Source: Saksenaea vasiformis B4078
Lineage: Eukaryota > Mucoromycota > Mucoromycetes > Mucorales > Saksenaeaceae
DNA: 38,309 nucleotides
Assembly: GCA_000697055.1 (NCBI GenBank)
Contig: JNDT01001463.1
Coordinates: forward strand, 1 to 38,309
Direction of reading: 5' to 3'
Below the pieces are notes generated by a model. It was not told where the DNA came from. It ran no database searches and saw only the letters and a program-made list of their open reading frames with translations. Each line of letters starts with the position of its first letter. Positions within the stretch are counted from its first letter, which is position 1. The position numbers and the translations under genes were made by a program. Positions 20,638 through 32,309 of the stretch are shown one piece after another.

Positions 20638-23151
20638 ATGGCTATGATGCTTAACGAAGATGATGTCCTGGGATCGGGCTTCCTGGACACAAGTTCCTCG
20701 AAATTTTTACTGGGTTCGCAACCCCTACAGCAGTCCTTTTTTGGCGTAGGAGACGACGACGACGAACAGAATCCTTGGGGAGGCAGCTTCGATCCTGTCG
20801 TGGACATGCGTCAGACGCTGAGCGTAACGACCCATGCAATGGACGACGGCATTGTAGGCAACGACCTGACCGCTGCTAATGTATTAGGTAAAATGTTGCT
20901 TTGCCATTACGCCGTTGTTTTCTTTTTTTAACTTTTTTTTTTCAAAGTCGGCGTGGATTTACCTGAGATTTACGACACCGCTTATATCCGAGCGGGCCCT
21001 GAGGATGGACGTGTGAGCGTGGTGGCTCTTGAAAATATACTCAGAGCTTCTGGAATCTCACCTCGAGTGATGGAAAAGGTGCATATAACTTGAAAAATCA
21101 GTTTAGGCACGACATCTTACTTAATCTCTTAGGTGATCCACATCGTCGTACCAGCAAGCGCTCTGCATGTTACTCGCAATGAATTCAATACATCTATAGC
21201 CTTGATTGCTTGTGCACAGAAAAATATGGGTAATTATTAACAACTGATAATCATACATCAGATGATTTATATGTTTTTGCTTTCAGATTTATCACTCGAA
21301 ACAGTTTATCACCACAGAAATGGTACACAATCTTTTTTTTTCTTTTTTGATGCTTTGCACGTGCAGCAATCGGCCCTTCTCGTTAATCATTTAATTATTA
21401 GATTTACCTATTCCAGTATTACCACGTCTGGAGGACTTGCATGTAAAACGCCAACCACCTGTTGAAATGAACGAAACGCCAAAGCCCGTAGAAGATCCAT
21501 GGGCTCCAGCACCAAAGCCTCGCAAAGTCATAGATGCCACTATCACAGTGAATGGTACCAAACAAAATGTGGCAAATACGATTAAAGTTGTGACATCCAG
21601 TCGCTCAATGAATGGAAATCAACAACATGATACCAAACCATCCACTAACGACACGAAACCATCGATTGAAAGCTTCAAGTGGTTTGACGATGTGGAACAA
21701 GTGAAAGTGACACTTGCGCCGGAAAAAGAAGGATTTATTTTTAAACATGTCAATTACGTTGTGGAAAGTCAGCAACGTTCATCCATCGTGTCGCGTCGGT
21801 ACAGTGATTTCTATTGGCTATGGGAAATGCTGCTCAAGCGATATCCATTTCGGGTGATCCCTAATTTGCCACCAAAGAGTCTTGTGGGAGGTTTGTATTC
21901 CGGTGGCGGAAAGCAGCAAAATAGGGAAGAGCACGTGGCTGACGTAAAGGGATTATTAGGAGAAACGTTTCTAGAGAAACGACGCAAAGGTCTGACGCGA
22001 TTCATCAATAATGTCATTCGACATCCATGTCTAAAAAATGACGAGGTGGTCAACACATTCCTGACAGAACCTTCCGTAAGACACAGAACCAAAGGCAAGA
22101 GGGTGGCATTAAACTAGTGATGTAGGAATTGTTGGCGTGGAGGCGAGCGAATCCGCCTTCAGTTGATGAAGAATTCGTCCGCAAAGCACCAAATACAGAT
22201 GAGTTAGATGCATACATACCGAACGATTTGGACGATCGCCTTGCGAAACTACAGAGTAAACTGCCCAAGATGGTTGAGTATTACAGTACATTGTGCCTGG
22301 TGATGGAACGGATGATACGCCTTACACAAGCACATGGCACCGAATATGTTCGTTACAGTATTACGCTAAAGTAGGACAGTTTGAGGAAGAAGGAAAGGGA
22401 ATTCAACAGTTGATATCATTATTTAGTGCTATGAGTGAGCTGGAACAAGATTGCTACGTACCAGGTTGTCAAGCTTGTGGATCTGTTGTCCGCAGTTACG
22501 AGGCTGTAGCAAAGCATATGCAACGTGCTGGATCCATCCTAGACGACCAAGTAAGCTGATAATTGAAATTGTGATACAGAGGACTGACGGAGGGAGGAAA
22601 AAAGGCAACAGCATCTATTCAAGGTGTACTGGAAAATATCAAACGACAGCGTGATATTTTTATCTCGTTCAAGGTAAAGAGAGGGAAAAAAATGGAGGAC
22701 GAGTTTTATTCATGGATGGATCGATTAATAGGAAATGCTGGAGCGTCAATCGCGTTTAGCGGTCAACCAAATCGATATACTAGCCAAGAAACTGGAAGCT
22801 AACAAGGCAAAGGTGAATCAAAATCGAGGCGTTCCTGGATTAGAAGCCGAAGTCGAACGATTGGACGCGACAATTCATGCAGTATGTGAAACGTTTTCTC
22901 CTTTTTTGTTAACAGCGGGAACGTGTTTGTAGGATTATGAACGGATGACCTTCCAACAACGACACCATAAATACATACGCTATTGTTTGACATCGGAATT
23001 ATCTTATCTTCATAAACATCAGGCCTATGTCGCACGCCTGTACCAGAAATTTGTGCATCAGCAGCTGCAGTTCTCCCGAAACACCATCGAGAATTGGAAG
23101 TCGCTTCAGGTACTGACGTGTGACAGACTTGAACCAGACGAATTTGCCTGA
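20638..23151 (+). CDS. MVP1: Mvp1/SNX8-type sorting nexin (PX-BAR)
   Basis: Exons: 20638-20887, 20948-21078, 21133-21229, 21287-21322, 21402-22075, 22126-about 22550, about 22580-22673, 22732-22881 and 22933-23151. The protein should bind phosphatidylinositol 3-phosphate and shape endosomal tubules for retrograde sorting. The N-terminal part has LPEIYDTAYIRAGPEDGRVS as in Mvp1. The PX domain has RRYSDFYWLWEMLLKRYPF and IPNLPPKSL. The BAR helices include LENIKRQRDIF, PGLEAEVERLDATI and YIRYCLTSELSYLHKHQAYV. Two joins fail. Near 22372 the frame must shift by one base inside conserved coding sequence (before VGQFEEEGKG). At 22551-22580 a GT-AG interval of only 29 nt does not restore the downstream frame. 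Either the sequence has small errors or the gene is damaged; as an essential trafficking family member in a housekeeping block, errors seem likelier. Confidence 0.85.
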
Positions 23152-23514
23152 TAACGACAACAATGCATCTGTGCCCTTTTTTTTCTTCTTTACCTCTATC
23201 CTTTTCCCCCCATCCCCATATCGCACATCATTTACATGCAAAAAAATATATACCAACCTGATTCCCTTTGTTCCCTGACTGTGTGTCTCTTCCCCTTTTT
23301 CCTTTTTCATCTCACTTGTAAAAGCAATTCGCACAAAAAAAATTTCATGACCCTATGAACGAAACATTCGACCATGCATGTGAAAAATAACAAAATCTGT
23401 CCGACCAGGGAATCCAGATAGCAAACACACTGATGAATAAAACTGGAAGATTTTAATACAATGCCGTCATCTTTGAGGACATTCTGATTCTAAACGAAAG
23501 TTTTGGTGTAAAAT
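23152..23514. other. tail-to-tail intergenic region
   Basis: About 360 bases between the stops of the sorting nexin and ATP synthase alpha genes. C/T-rich near 23175-23310. An AATAAA-like signal on the plus strand was not clearly placed; no other feature seen. Confidence 0.4.
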
Positions 23515-25373
23515 TTACAAGAAGGACTTGACGTGGTTGTCACAGATCTCACGGAGCTTGGTCTCCAATTCCTTGGACAAGACACCCTTGGTGCGGATCT
23601 CCTCAAGGGTATCCTTGTGCTCAGACTGAATGTGGCTGATGAAGTCCTTTTCCCAGTCGACAACCTTGTTGACGGGGAGCTTATCCAAGTAACCGTTGAC
23701 ACCAGCGAACACAATAGGAACCTGGGTCTGGATGGAAAGAGGAGAGTACTGGGGCTGCTTCAACAATTCAGTAAGACGGGCACCACGGTTCAACAAGAAC
23801 TGAGTGGAGGCATCCAAGTCAGAACCGAACTGGGCGAAAGCAGCGACTTCACGGTACTGAGCCAAGAAAAGCTTCAAGGAACCAGCAACCTGCTTCATGG
23901 CCTTGGTCTGGGCAGCGGAACCGACACGAGACACGGAAAGACCGACGTTAATGGCGGGACGGACACCCTTGAAGAAAAGTTCGGCTTCCAAGAAGATCTG
24001 ACCATCAGTAATGGAAATGACGTTGGTAGGAATGTAGGCAGACACGTCACCACCCTGGGTCTCACTAAATAATAATAGCAAGTTGGTTAGTTTCATCAAT
24101 GCATTGCATCTTTTCTTTTTCGTCTTACATGATGGGAAGGGCGGTCATGGAACCGTAGCCAAAGTCCTTGTTCATCTTGGCGGCACGCTCCAACAAACGG
24201 GAGTGAAGGTAGAAGACATCACCAGGGTAGGCCTCACGACCAGGAGGACGACGAAGCAAAAGGGACATCTGACGGTAAGCAACAGCCTGCTTGGACAAAT
24301 CGTCATAGATGATCAAAGAGTGGCGACCGTTATCACGGAACCATTCACCGAAAGCAGCACCGGAGAAAGGAGCAAGGTACTGAAGAGGAGCGGCCTCAGA
24401 GGCGGTGGCAGCGACGACAGTGGTGTACTTCATGGCGTCGTTCTCCTCGAGGGTACGGACAAGCTGAGCAACAGTAGAACGCTTCTGACCGACAGCAACA
24501 TAGATACAGTACAACTTCTTGGACTCATCGCTGCCATTGTTCCAGTTCTTCTGGTTCAAGATGGTGTCGAGGGCGACAGCGGTCTTACCGGTCTGACGAT
24601 CACCAATAATCAACTCACGCTGACCACGACCAATGGGAACCATGGAGTCAACAGACTTGATACCAGTCTGCATAGGTTCGTTGACGGAGTGACGGGGCAA
24701 GATACCAGGAGCCTTGACCTGGACACGAGAGCGACCGACGGTCTCCAAAGGACCCTTTCCGTCAATGGGGTTACCCAAAGCATCCACAACACGGCCGAGG
24801 ATACCGGGACCGACAGGGACGTCGACAATAGCACCAGTACGCTTGACAGTGTCACCTTCCTTGATCAAACGATCGTTACCGAAGACGACAATACCAACGT
24901 TGTCAGGTTCCAAGTTAAGGGCCATACCCTAAAATAGATAATCCACCAATCAATATCCCATTTGACACAAAATCATCCTTTTTTACCTTGAGACCGCTGG
25001 AGAACTCAACCATCTCTTCGGCCTGAACGTTCTTCAAACCGTAAACACGGGCAATACCGTCACCAATAGACAAGACGCGACCGGTCTCCTGAAGGTCAAC
25101 TTCGGAAGAGGCGCCAAGAATGCGCTGCTCGAGAATAGAAGAGACTTCGGAAGTGGAAGGCTTGGCAGAAGCGTAGGTACGCGCAGCAGCGGCCACAGCA
25201 CCGAGGTTAAGGCGAACCTAAGAGAAGAACCGCATTTACTTCAGCATGTGGGGTTGTTGACCACTCATTAACGAAATACCCAGTATCTGGGTTCAACTTA
25301 CGGCAGGAGCAATGCTACGAGAGGCAGCCGCGAGAGACAAAGGACGAGCGACGCGAGCAACGTTTCTAAGCAT
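23515..25373 (-). CDS. ATP1: mitochondrial F1F0 ATP synthase subunit alpha
   Basis: Exons on the minus strand: 25302-25373, 24987-25217, 24129-24928 and 23515-24064, totalling 1653 nt and 550 aa, the usual size. It forms the F1 hexamer with the beta subunit in the mitochondrial inner-membrane ATP synthase and binds nucleotide at the non-catalytic sites. The N-terminal 40 or so residues ([20 protein letters not shown]) are rich in Arg, Ala and Ser and make a mitochondrial presequence. Further marks are [16 protein letters not shown], the P-loop [13 protein letters not shown] (about 210-217), the alpha/beta signature region with [17 protein letters not shown], and C-terminal [11 protein letters not shown]. 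Codon use is strongly biased to C-ending codons, consistent with high expression, and this creates long open frames on the opposite strand. It is tail to tail with MVP1. Confidence 0.97.
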
Positions 25374-25453
25374 GATGGTGATGTGTTGTTTTGCGAGTGA
25401 AGGCCAGAAACTCAAATTTTTTGAAGTTCGCCATTACCCCGGCGTACCAAAAA

Positions 25454-25461
25454 TGACGTCA
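25454..25461. promoter_or_regulatory. CRE/ATF-type palindrome in the ATP1 promoter
   Basis: TGACGTCA lies about 80 bases upstream of the ATP1 start codon. It is the consensus full site for CREB/ATF-family bZIP factors, which fungi possess. One 8-mer could be chance, but the position fits a proximal promoter element. Confidence 0.4.
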
Positions 25462-25469
25462 CTAACCCA

Positions 25470-26069
25470 TTCGGTGAGTTCGGACTTCCATAGACGTCCG
25501 GAAGCTTTCGCCCGCTGCACTACCGGATGTCAATCCCGTACCCCATCCTTGGTAGGGGAACAATGTGCCACGTATAGGCGACAATATCCCGACTTCAGAA
25601 CTATAACGAACATTGAGCCAACAATAACAGTGTGCGATAGAGATGTGTGCCAGCACAGTCAAACTTGACGATATCCGTTGCTAACGGGATCTCTGTGGCA
25701 GGAATTTCGTAGCCACCGAGGCTGACGCAAACTAATAATATTGGCATATTCTAGTAGAATCAGCGATGCTAAGTGATCAAGTCCTACTAGAAATATTATT
25801 CATTAGAAACCGTCAGTCGTATATTTTGCTTATCGAGAAAGAAAAAGCCAGATTCGACGGCCATTGCTTGCAAAACAGGATACGGTGCTTGCACACAGCA
25901 ATATAATCTCCTGTTCAGTAGCCACCATTACTACATGGTTAAACTAGAATTAAGAACTATAGAACACGTAGACAGTACTTACAAACAATAGAGATTAGAT
26001 AAAGATAACCACTGACTACATCACAAGACATGACACAGCGTTTGCACACTGCAATATGTTCTGCCTGTT
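25470..26069. other. intergenic region with a short imperfect tandem duplication
   Basis: No gene is seen. Positions about 25887-25920 (GCTTGCACACAGCAATATAA, then CTCCTGTTCA) resemble 26039-26071 (GTTTGCACACTGCAATATGT, then TGCCTGTTCA), a diverged direct repeat about 150 bases apart. It leads directly into dispersed repeat R copy 2. Confidence 0.4.
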
Positions 26070-26360
26070 CAATGATACACTGATTGCTATGGCGGATGTC
26101 CAGAAGTTTTGTAGATATGAGATTGTTTTCCGAATCAAAAGATGACGAATAAATATGCAACGTTTGAGCGGCCGCCGATGTTCTAAGAAATATGATTGAT
26201 TGAAATGATCGCCGCTGTACGATAGCATAAACGCTTCTAAAGAGCACGCACTCATTTTATTTAGAAGGGGTCGTTTGAAATAAATGACGTGTGATGTACG
26301 AACACGCAGCATTTACTAAACTTTGGACGTTCCGATGAGACACGACCATCCTCCGAAGAA
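26070..26360 (+). repeat. dispersed repeat R, copy 2 (partner 480-780)
   Basis: It aligns with 480-780 in the same orientation, with one insertion relative to copy 1 (GATTGTTTTCCGAATC, about 26120). It ends 80-90 bases before the decayed MACPF-like gene at 26446. Copy 1 also lies within a few kilobases of a MACPF-like gene, but with the opposite relative orientation. Confidence 0.6.
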
Positions 26361-26445
26361 TGGATAGGAGAAGGGCATAAGCATATCCTCAGTAAAATTC
26401 TTATGAGAGATAAGAGCTCGGTGGAAATAATCGGTATGAAATGAA

Positions 26446-28520
26446 TTGATGACAGAAAAAGAGATTAGATTAATGAAGCTTGCTTGTGAAGGAGGAAGCC
26501 CTTTCACAGAATGCGACGGATGGACCGAGTCTACACGACAAAACCAAGAACGTATTCGCTTCGAATCAATGAGGCCGCTGTATGAGCTCTTAGACGACGC
26601 ACAGTTGTGGGAAATCAAGAGAGTGCATAGCAAAGCCAAGGAGTTTGTGACCGAGGTTCCTGCAATAGTTCAAAGACTACATATTGACGGAATAGAGGCG
26701 AATAGACAGGCTCTTGATCTTACCAGACTGGATGAATACTCTAAGGCAGTTATGCTCAGACAATATTCAGATTATCTTGATATAGAGTATGTCGAGAGAT
26801 CAGTAACCGATTCAGACAGAATCGCGCAAAACATGCGCTATTCGATATTGACAGGGAGGATGAATTGCCGGGCGGCTATGGATTCAGAGCAAGCTCAATC
26901 AGCACGTATAAGAAACGAATGATGGCTAAACGAAATGACATTTTTGTCCCAGAGAAAAGATGCGGTATAGGCTATCTGACGTGCATGGAGGTAAATTAGC
27001 AATGATAGAAACATAACTATTCGCGGGCAAGTTGCGCAGTTACATCTGTATGACGAACTCATACAGCCAACTATCCAGTTTAACGAGACAATAACTAAGG
27101 CTCTGGAGGCAGGAGACAAATACGACGCATATTGCGCTTTACATGAAGTCTTCCAGCAATTCGGGTACTACTATCCGTCTGTGATACAATTTGGTAAGAC
27201 ATTCAATTATGGAGCATACCATAGATGAATTCGTTTATAGGTGGTAGAATCACATACAAAGACCTTGCGGGAAGTAATAACGGCGAACGGTCAGCTCAGA
27301 ATTGCAATGCCAATCATGATATATCTACAGGTACTGATAGAAAGCTACAAGAGTCGCTTTATGCAGATCAGCATAATCAACATAATCTGTCAGAATCCTC
27401 TGATGCAGTGGAAAACATACAGAGCGGAATTGATCAGATAAATTCTGCCACTACGCTACAAGACCTATTTCAACGGAGTGAATGTTGGGAAACGAAAGGT
27501 TGGTACGGAATATACACAATTGTATTATATTTACCAGTTTTCCGAGGAGGAGAACCTCAGTTACTGCTTTGGAACAACATTAACAACTGGATGAACAGTA
27601 TCACCTCGAATCCAGCGGTCATTCAAATGAAAGATCTGAAGCCAATATACCAACTATTAGAAAAAGAACAACGCCGTAAAATCGTGCAAACAACCGAGGA
27701 CTTGGTCCTTGCAGAGGAGCGTATAATTTATGGTTATCCTCTGATATCGAAGCCAATTAATCAGAAGTCTACTGACGAGCAGCCTTTTGATGCTACGAGG
27801 GCCTCTGTTCCCGTAAGCACATCAATCCTGGGAAGTTCTGTTTTACAAGCTAATTTATAGACCGTCGAAGTGTTTGAAAAGCTATCAGGAAAAAGATTTT
27901 CGAGTAGCCGTACCGCAATGAAATATTGCCGCAAGACTTACAAAGACTACGAATTTACCGCTGTAAAGCAAGCTAATATCCAGAACGTAATATATGTCAT
28001 AAGAAGGCTATACGATTCATTTTAATGTAGGTTGTATGCATTTACTGTTCCCGCCGCGTTACCGCGGGAAAAAAATTTACGAATCGCAGCCAGGAGCAGT
28101 GAAAGGAAACGCATACTCTTGGAACATTAGACTCCTCAAGAATAGATCAGGGAAATGGGAGTTTGATAGATATGCAGAGCCTGCGATATCGCCGCATGAC
28201 CGTAGCACCGCGTGCTTGGGACTGGAAGGGGATCATCAAGAGCAATCATTAGAAGGATGCCATGATAACGCTTTTACACACCCATTACACATTACACTTT
28301 ACCCTGAGCATCTACTAGACAGTCAAGAAATCTCCGGTCCTCAATATGTGAAACACGGCATATAGTTCATAGCAGAGTCCAAAGCGACCTACATAGCGAT
28401 TTTGCCTTTGTTACTGAATTGCAATATCAGCAACATAACAGGTTTATCTTTGTAAGCGAATCGCAAGATGATGGACCCTGCCTGCACACAGAAGATCGCC
28501 TGGAAAAGTTGAACTGAGAC
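26446..28520 (+). pseudogene. MACPF-like gene, truncated at its 5' side and frameshifted
   Basis: It begins with the segment that follows a MACPF module (DGWTESTRQNQERIRFESMR, PLYELLDDAQLWEIKR), which aligns with 3050-3500 of the minus-strand gene, so its own 5' module is missing. After a linker (VERSVTDSD) comes a further module: YGFRASSISTYKKR, helix QFNETITKALEAGD and FGYYYPSVIQF-G-G, then WMNSITSNPAVIQMKDLKPI and a beta-rich tail (RSGKWEFDRYAEP). Introns seen are 26991-27039 and 27194-27240, the latter splitting a glycine codon as in the other copies; two more, about 27500-27547 and 27811-27860, are likely. Breaks: compared with the other locus one base is missing at about 26832 (N-M-R-Y then a shifted frame), and the frame shifts again near 28365. 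It is probably not functional. The 3' border with the next pseudogene is arbitrary. Confidence 0.6.
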
Positions 28521-28542
28521 TGCCAATGGCGAAGAAACATTT

Positions 28543-31495
28543 ATGGATCATGAAATCTACTCACAATGGCATAAGAAAGTCGTGTGTTGTCCTCCAGATG
28601 AAGACAATACATCCAGCGGAGCAGAGAAACGCTCCGATTCCGGATGTATAGATAAGAACGATACCATTGTCTTTGAAAGCGTAGCAACCTCTAGCAGTAC
28701 GAGAAGGATATATCTTACTGCTACATCTACCTTGTTGGCCGGAGACATCGCAGAACCTGCTACTAGAAGCAGGTTAATCCCACTTGGATGGCATCTTCAA
28801 CGCTCCACTGCAAACATGGACTATTATTGGCAAGACTCTGATGACTTGGCTAAGCGTAAACTTTCTTAGAAGAGAAGGCAGATCAAGGTGATGTTACTTC
28901 CCAGTATCAACTAGGATGCCACTATCTACATGGTGAAGCAGTATTCGATACAGCACTGGGAATAGAATATCTGAACAATGCGAAAGAAAAGATCCCCATG
29001 GTTTGCTATATCTTGGGGCAGCATCTGTGGAACACAAAAAGATATCAAGAATCCATACGCTAAATTGAAGAGGTGACACGAACACCTTTACCTGAAACAT
29101 GTCGAAATCTAGGCGACCTTTATCACTCAGGTTTCTCATCTTTGCATGCAGAAAACTCTATACTATTCCGTTAGATCGAAAGGCAGCATTTTTGCATTAC
29201 TCTGTTGCTGCGATAGGTGGAGACCCAGAGGCTACCCTGAAAGTGGGTGAATATTTCGAACGAGGGTACCATGAGGAATTTGGAGTAGATTGCTCTAAAT
29301 ATCCGAGAGGGTATGAACACGCGCGAAGTCTGTACAATTGCCAATCTGAAAGCAGCGCGGATGCACCAGCAAGATTGGCAATTGCTAAGCTCAAATATAA
29401 GCTTGCTCCTTTATCAGAAAATCCCCAGGAAGAAACAGAGCTTCGGCGAGAAGCATATCAGCTGTTTGAATCTATTGCTCTAAACGAGCCACACGCGAAG
29501 TTAATGATAGCTGCATATCACCTAAATCGGTGGAACGGCCATCAGAGTGATCCATTGCTTGGATTTGAACTGTTGTTGAGTCTTGTCGAATCGGGGTAAG
29601 ACCTAGTTCTACGTGCAATAGCCAAGTGCTACGACGATGGTAACGGCGTCGAACGTAACCTCGAGAAAGCGGATACATTCAGAAATTTAGCCATTTCATC
29701 AGATAGAGATGAAGACTCATCAATGTCAGCATCGTCCGAAAGCAGCAGAGACGAGGTGTCATTGCAACGGAAAGAGATATGCATCCCTCCCGGTTGGAAC
29801 AAAGGGGTCCTTATTAGCGGGAGAGGAAGCTGACGAAATAGCACTTGGATTGGTTGACGAAGAGGACATCCCTAGTTTATTTACTGAATGGGAAGGATCA
29901 AATATGGAAATTGGAGCACAAACATCGTCTGCTCATACCGCCGGCACCTCGTTTAGGTTTAGTATGCTGGTAGCCGCAGGGTTCACGACTAATTCGAAGT
30001 CTTCTTGTAGATATCCGAGTACGATTTCTGACTTCAACGAGCCCGTCTTTATTCAGATCACGTACAGTCAGGTACCACAAGCACACCGTAGCTGATTGAA
30101 AGTTAATATGTTTGCTTGTAGATGAGATTCCGGAAAGACAATATCAGACCTACTGCGGGTTTTATCGAGTCCATTAACCATGCTTTACAGCTGCCCAGTG
30201 CGACCACATATCAAAAACATCAGGAATTGCAGATGGTCTTCACCCGATACGGCTATTTTTTTTTCCAACGTTAATTAAATTTGGTAAAATATATGAATAA
30301 AACTGATTGTCAAAGCACAGCTAATTACGTTTTTATCAGGAGGTAAACTATCTTCAGGAACCGAAGCGATACCTGCGCCAGATAGACAGACAAGAAGGGA
30401 CATCGAAGGGACCCATGTTGATCTAGATAGAGAACAACTTGCTGCTACAAAACTTTCCAACAAGGAGAAACTCACGATTTTCCAAAGCCTTGACGAGAAC
30501 GTAAGACAACTACATGCCGTCGGTCAATGACAATATACAGTAGCAATATTTCTCATTGTCATCAATATTACAGGAGGCGATGAGAAGAAATTGCTATCAG
30601 GTGTTTTGGAATGGATCCACACCATCAAGGGCAACCAAAAGGTGATTTATCGTTCGAACTTGCTACCCATGCACTATCTCCTGGACGAACAACGCAGGAA
30701 GCAAGTGATCGATATATATGAATGCATCGAACACGGTCGTGACATACCCTATGGTGCCTTGTTGAACCTGAGACACGTCAGCAGCGGATTATCCGTATGT
30801 GTCGACACTACACACCGTGTACGTTACGATAAAAAGAGCAAACGTAGAGGTATGGTTTTGGAAGAATCGCACATATCTTGTTATTAGGCATCTCATTCGA
30901 CTTGGAAAGGAGGAATTCTGGTTGCGCGCAATGAACCTGTAAAGCGAGATAATCCGTCCACGGTAGTGAGACTCAGTCCCATTATGTCACTACTTCAACC
31001 GCAGGAGGATTATCTCAAGTATGGTCACCTTGTTTCGTTAGAGATTGTTGGTGAAAAAGAAACGGCGCGAGTCATATCAACGCAGGTACCGATTCGCCGT
31101 CCATCACTGCTTAGGAGGCTTTTACCAACCAAATGGGCTCTATTACATATGGATGCGAGTGATAGAAGGATGTTAGGAGAGTCATGGTCATTTGCGCCTA
31201 CCCAGATGATATTGGCAATGATTACAACAACGAATTTTTCAGGGAAATCTTACCTGCAGAAGAAGGCTACAAAGATGGTTACGTAGAGGCGGGAAGTGCC
31301 ATAGTATCCAAAAGCAGGCCTGTCAGTTCGAAAGACAGAGTTGGCATCTATCTAGGACCCGCTTCAGAGGACATTAGACCGGATAAGATAATTCCTGACC
31401 AGGATAGTGAGGGACGGTGCGTTGCTGGAAAACGTTGCAAAACATATGCAGGTGACGACGACGTCAAATGGACACTTGAGAGCGTTGCAGAATAG
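28543..31495 (+). pseudogene. Sel1-repeat plus MACPF-like gene, multiply broken
   Basis: The 5' part (28543-28869) is beta-rich (DTIVFESVATSSSTRRIYLT). Then follow Sel1/TPR-like helical repeats to about 29690: YQLGCHYLHGEAVFDTALG, CRNLGDLYHSG, EATLKVGEYFERGY, IAKCYDDGNGVERNLEKA. Next comes a MACPF module with PPGWNKGVL, EEADEIALGLVDEEDIPSL, helix GFIESINHALQLP and a broken YGYFF signature, then EWIHTIKGNQ, HYLLDEQRRKQVIDIYE and the C-terminal beta-rich segment ending near CVAGKRC and a stop. Breaks: TAA at about 29063, a frame change near 29165, TAA at 29598, a one-base change near 29815, a T9 run at about 30256-30264 that shifts frame just inside the signature, and a frame change near 31184. 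Sel1 repeats are protein-interaction solenoids. This link between Sel1 and MACPF modules is seen here only in a dead copy. Confidence 0.6.
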
Positions 31496-32309
31496 CGTTT
31501 TATGATAATCATTGAAGATTACTTTTATACCATATTCTAAAGGCTGTGTCAACAAAGTCGGAACTTTTCTTCCATTACTTCTTTATTTTAGCAACTTGAA
31601 GGATTGCTTAAGGTGAAACAAGTCGAAGACAACAGCTTTGGTGGTAAAGTCCTTTATCTGACTTCCAGACGTGCACATCTTTATTATAAACCATATGAAG
31701 TACTTTCAAATTGTCGCAAGCGCTTCAGCGGGTGAGGGTGTACTGACTATATGAGGGCACAGGCAGATGTTCCCGAAGTCTTGGACGTGTAGGTGCATTT
31801 GCAGTCCACCTCCCTTTTTGGATCAGATCACTACCTCAATACCACTGCGTTCGCGATAGGCTAATATCGACTGTGGTAGCAACTTCATCACAACTTACAT
31901 ACTACTTTGCACGTATAGATAAATCCTCTATAAGGTCATTAAGCTTAACAGAAACTATGTAACAAACGGATGATCTTCTACTCGGTCCAACTGCTTGTAA
32001 TATCTTCCGTACTATGGATCTTCCGAGCTATGAACTTTCCGAATTTAATCTTCATCTACTCTCTCTACTCAACAGCAATAGGAAAAGTAATAAAGCTATT
32101 TTGTTTAATAATCTTCCTTCGAAAAAGTCCTCGCTTATCCCTCTTGAAGCTGTCATATCTACTGACTAGTGTGATCTTCATTTATGGTGTGCTGAGTCTT
32201 AGCGGATGCTTTGATTCGGCGGAGAATGAATATTCGCCAAGATGGTCGACAGCTGAAATGGTCCAGGTTGTGTTTGGTTGCCTTCTCTTCCTAGCTTCTT
32301 TTTACGACG
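31496..32309. other. intergenic: decayed MACPF locus to Arp2 promoter
   Basis: About 810 bases. The only long frame is 31970-32338, a hydrophobic 122-codon ORF that overlaps the start of Arp2; I do not accept it as a gene. The region should include the Arp2 promoter. Confidence 0.4.

Noticed and set aside
23533..24937. Long plus-strand ORFs (179 and 284 codons) opposite ATP1
   Set aside because: They lie antisense to conserved ATP1 exons, and the strong C-ending codon bias of ATP1 removes stops from that strand. The translations are low-complexity and match no family.
29588..29610. Possible tiny intron (GTAAGACCTAG) that would bypass the stop at 29598
   Set aside because: Eleven bases is far below any plausible intron length, so the stop is treated as a real lesion.
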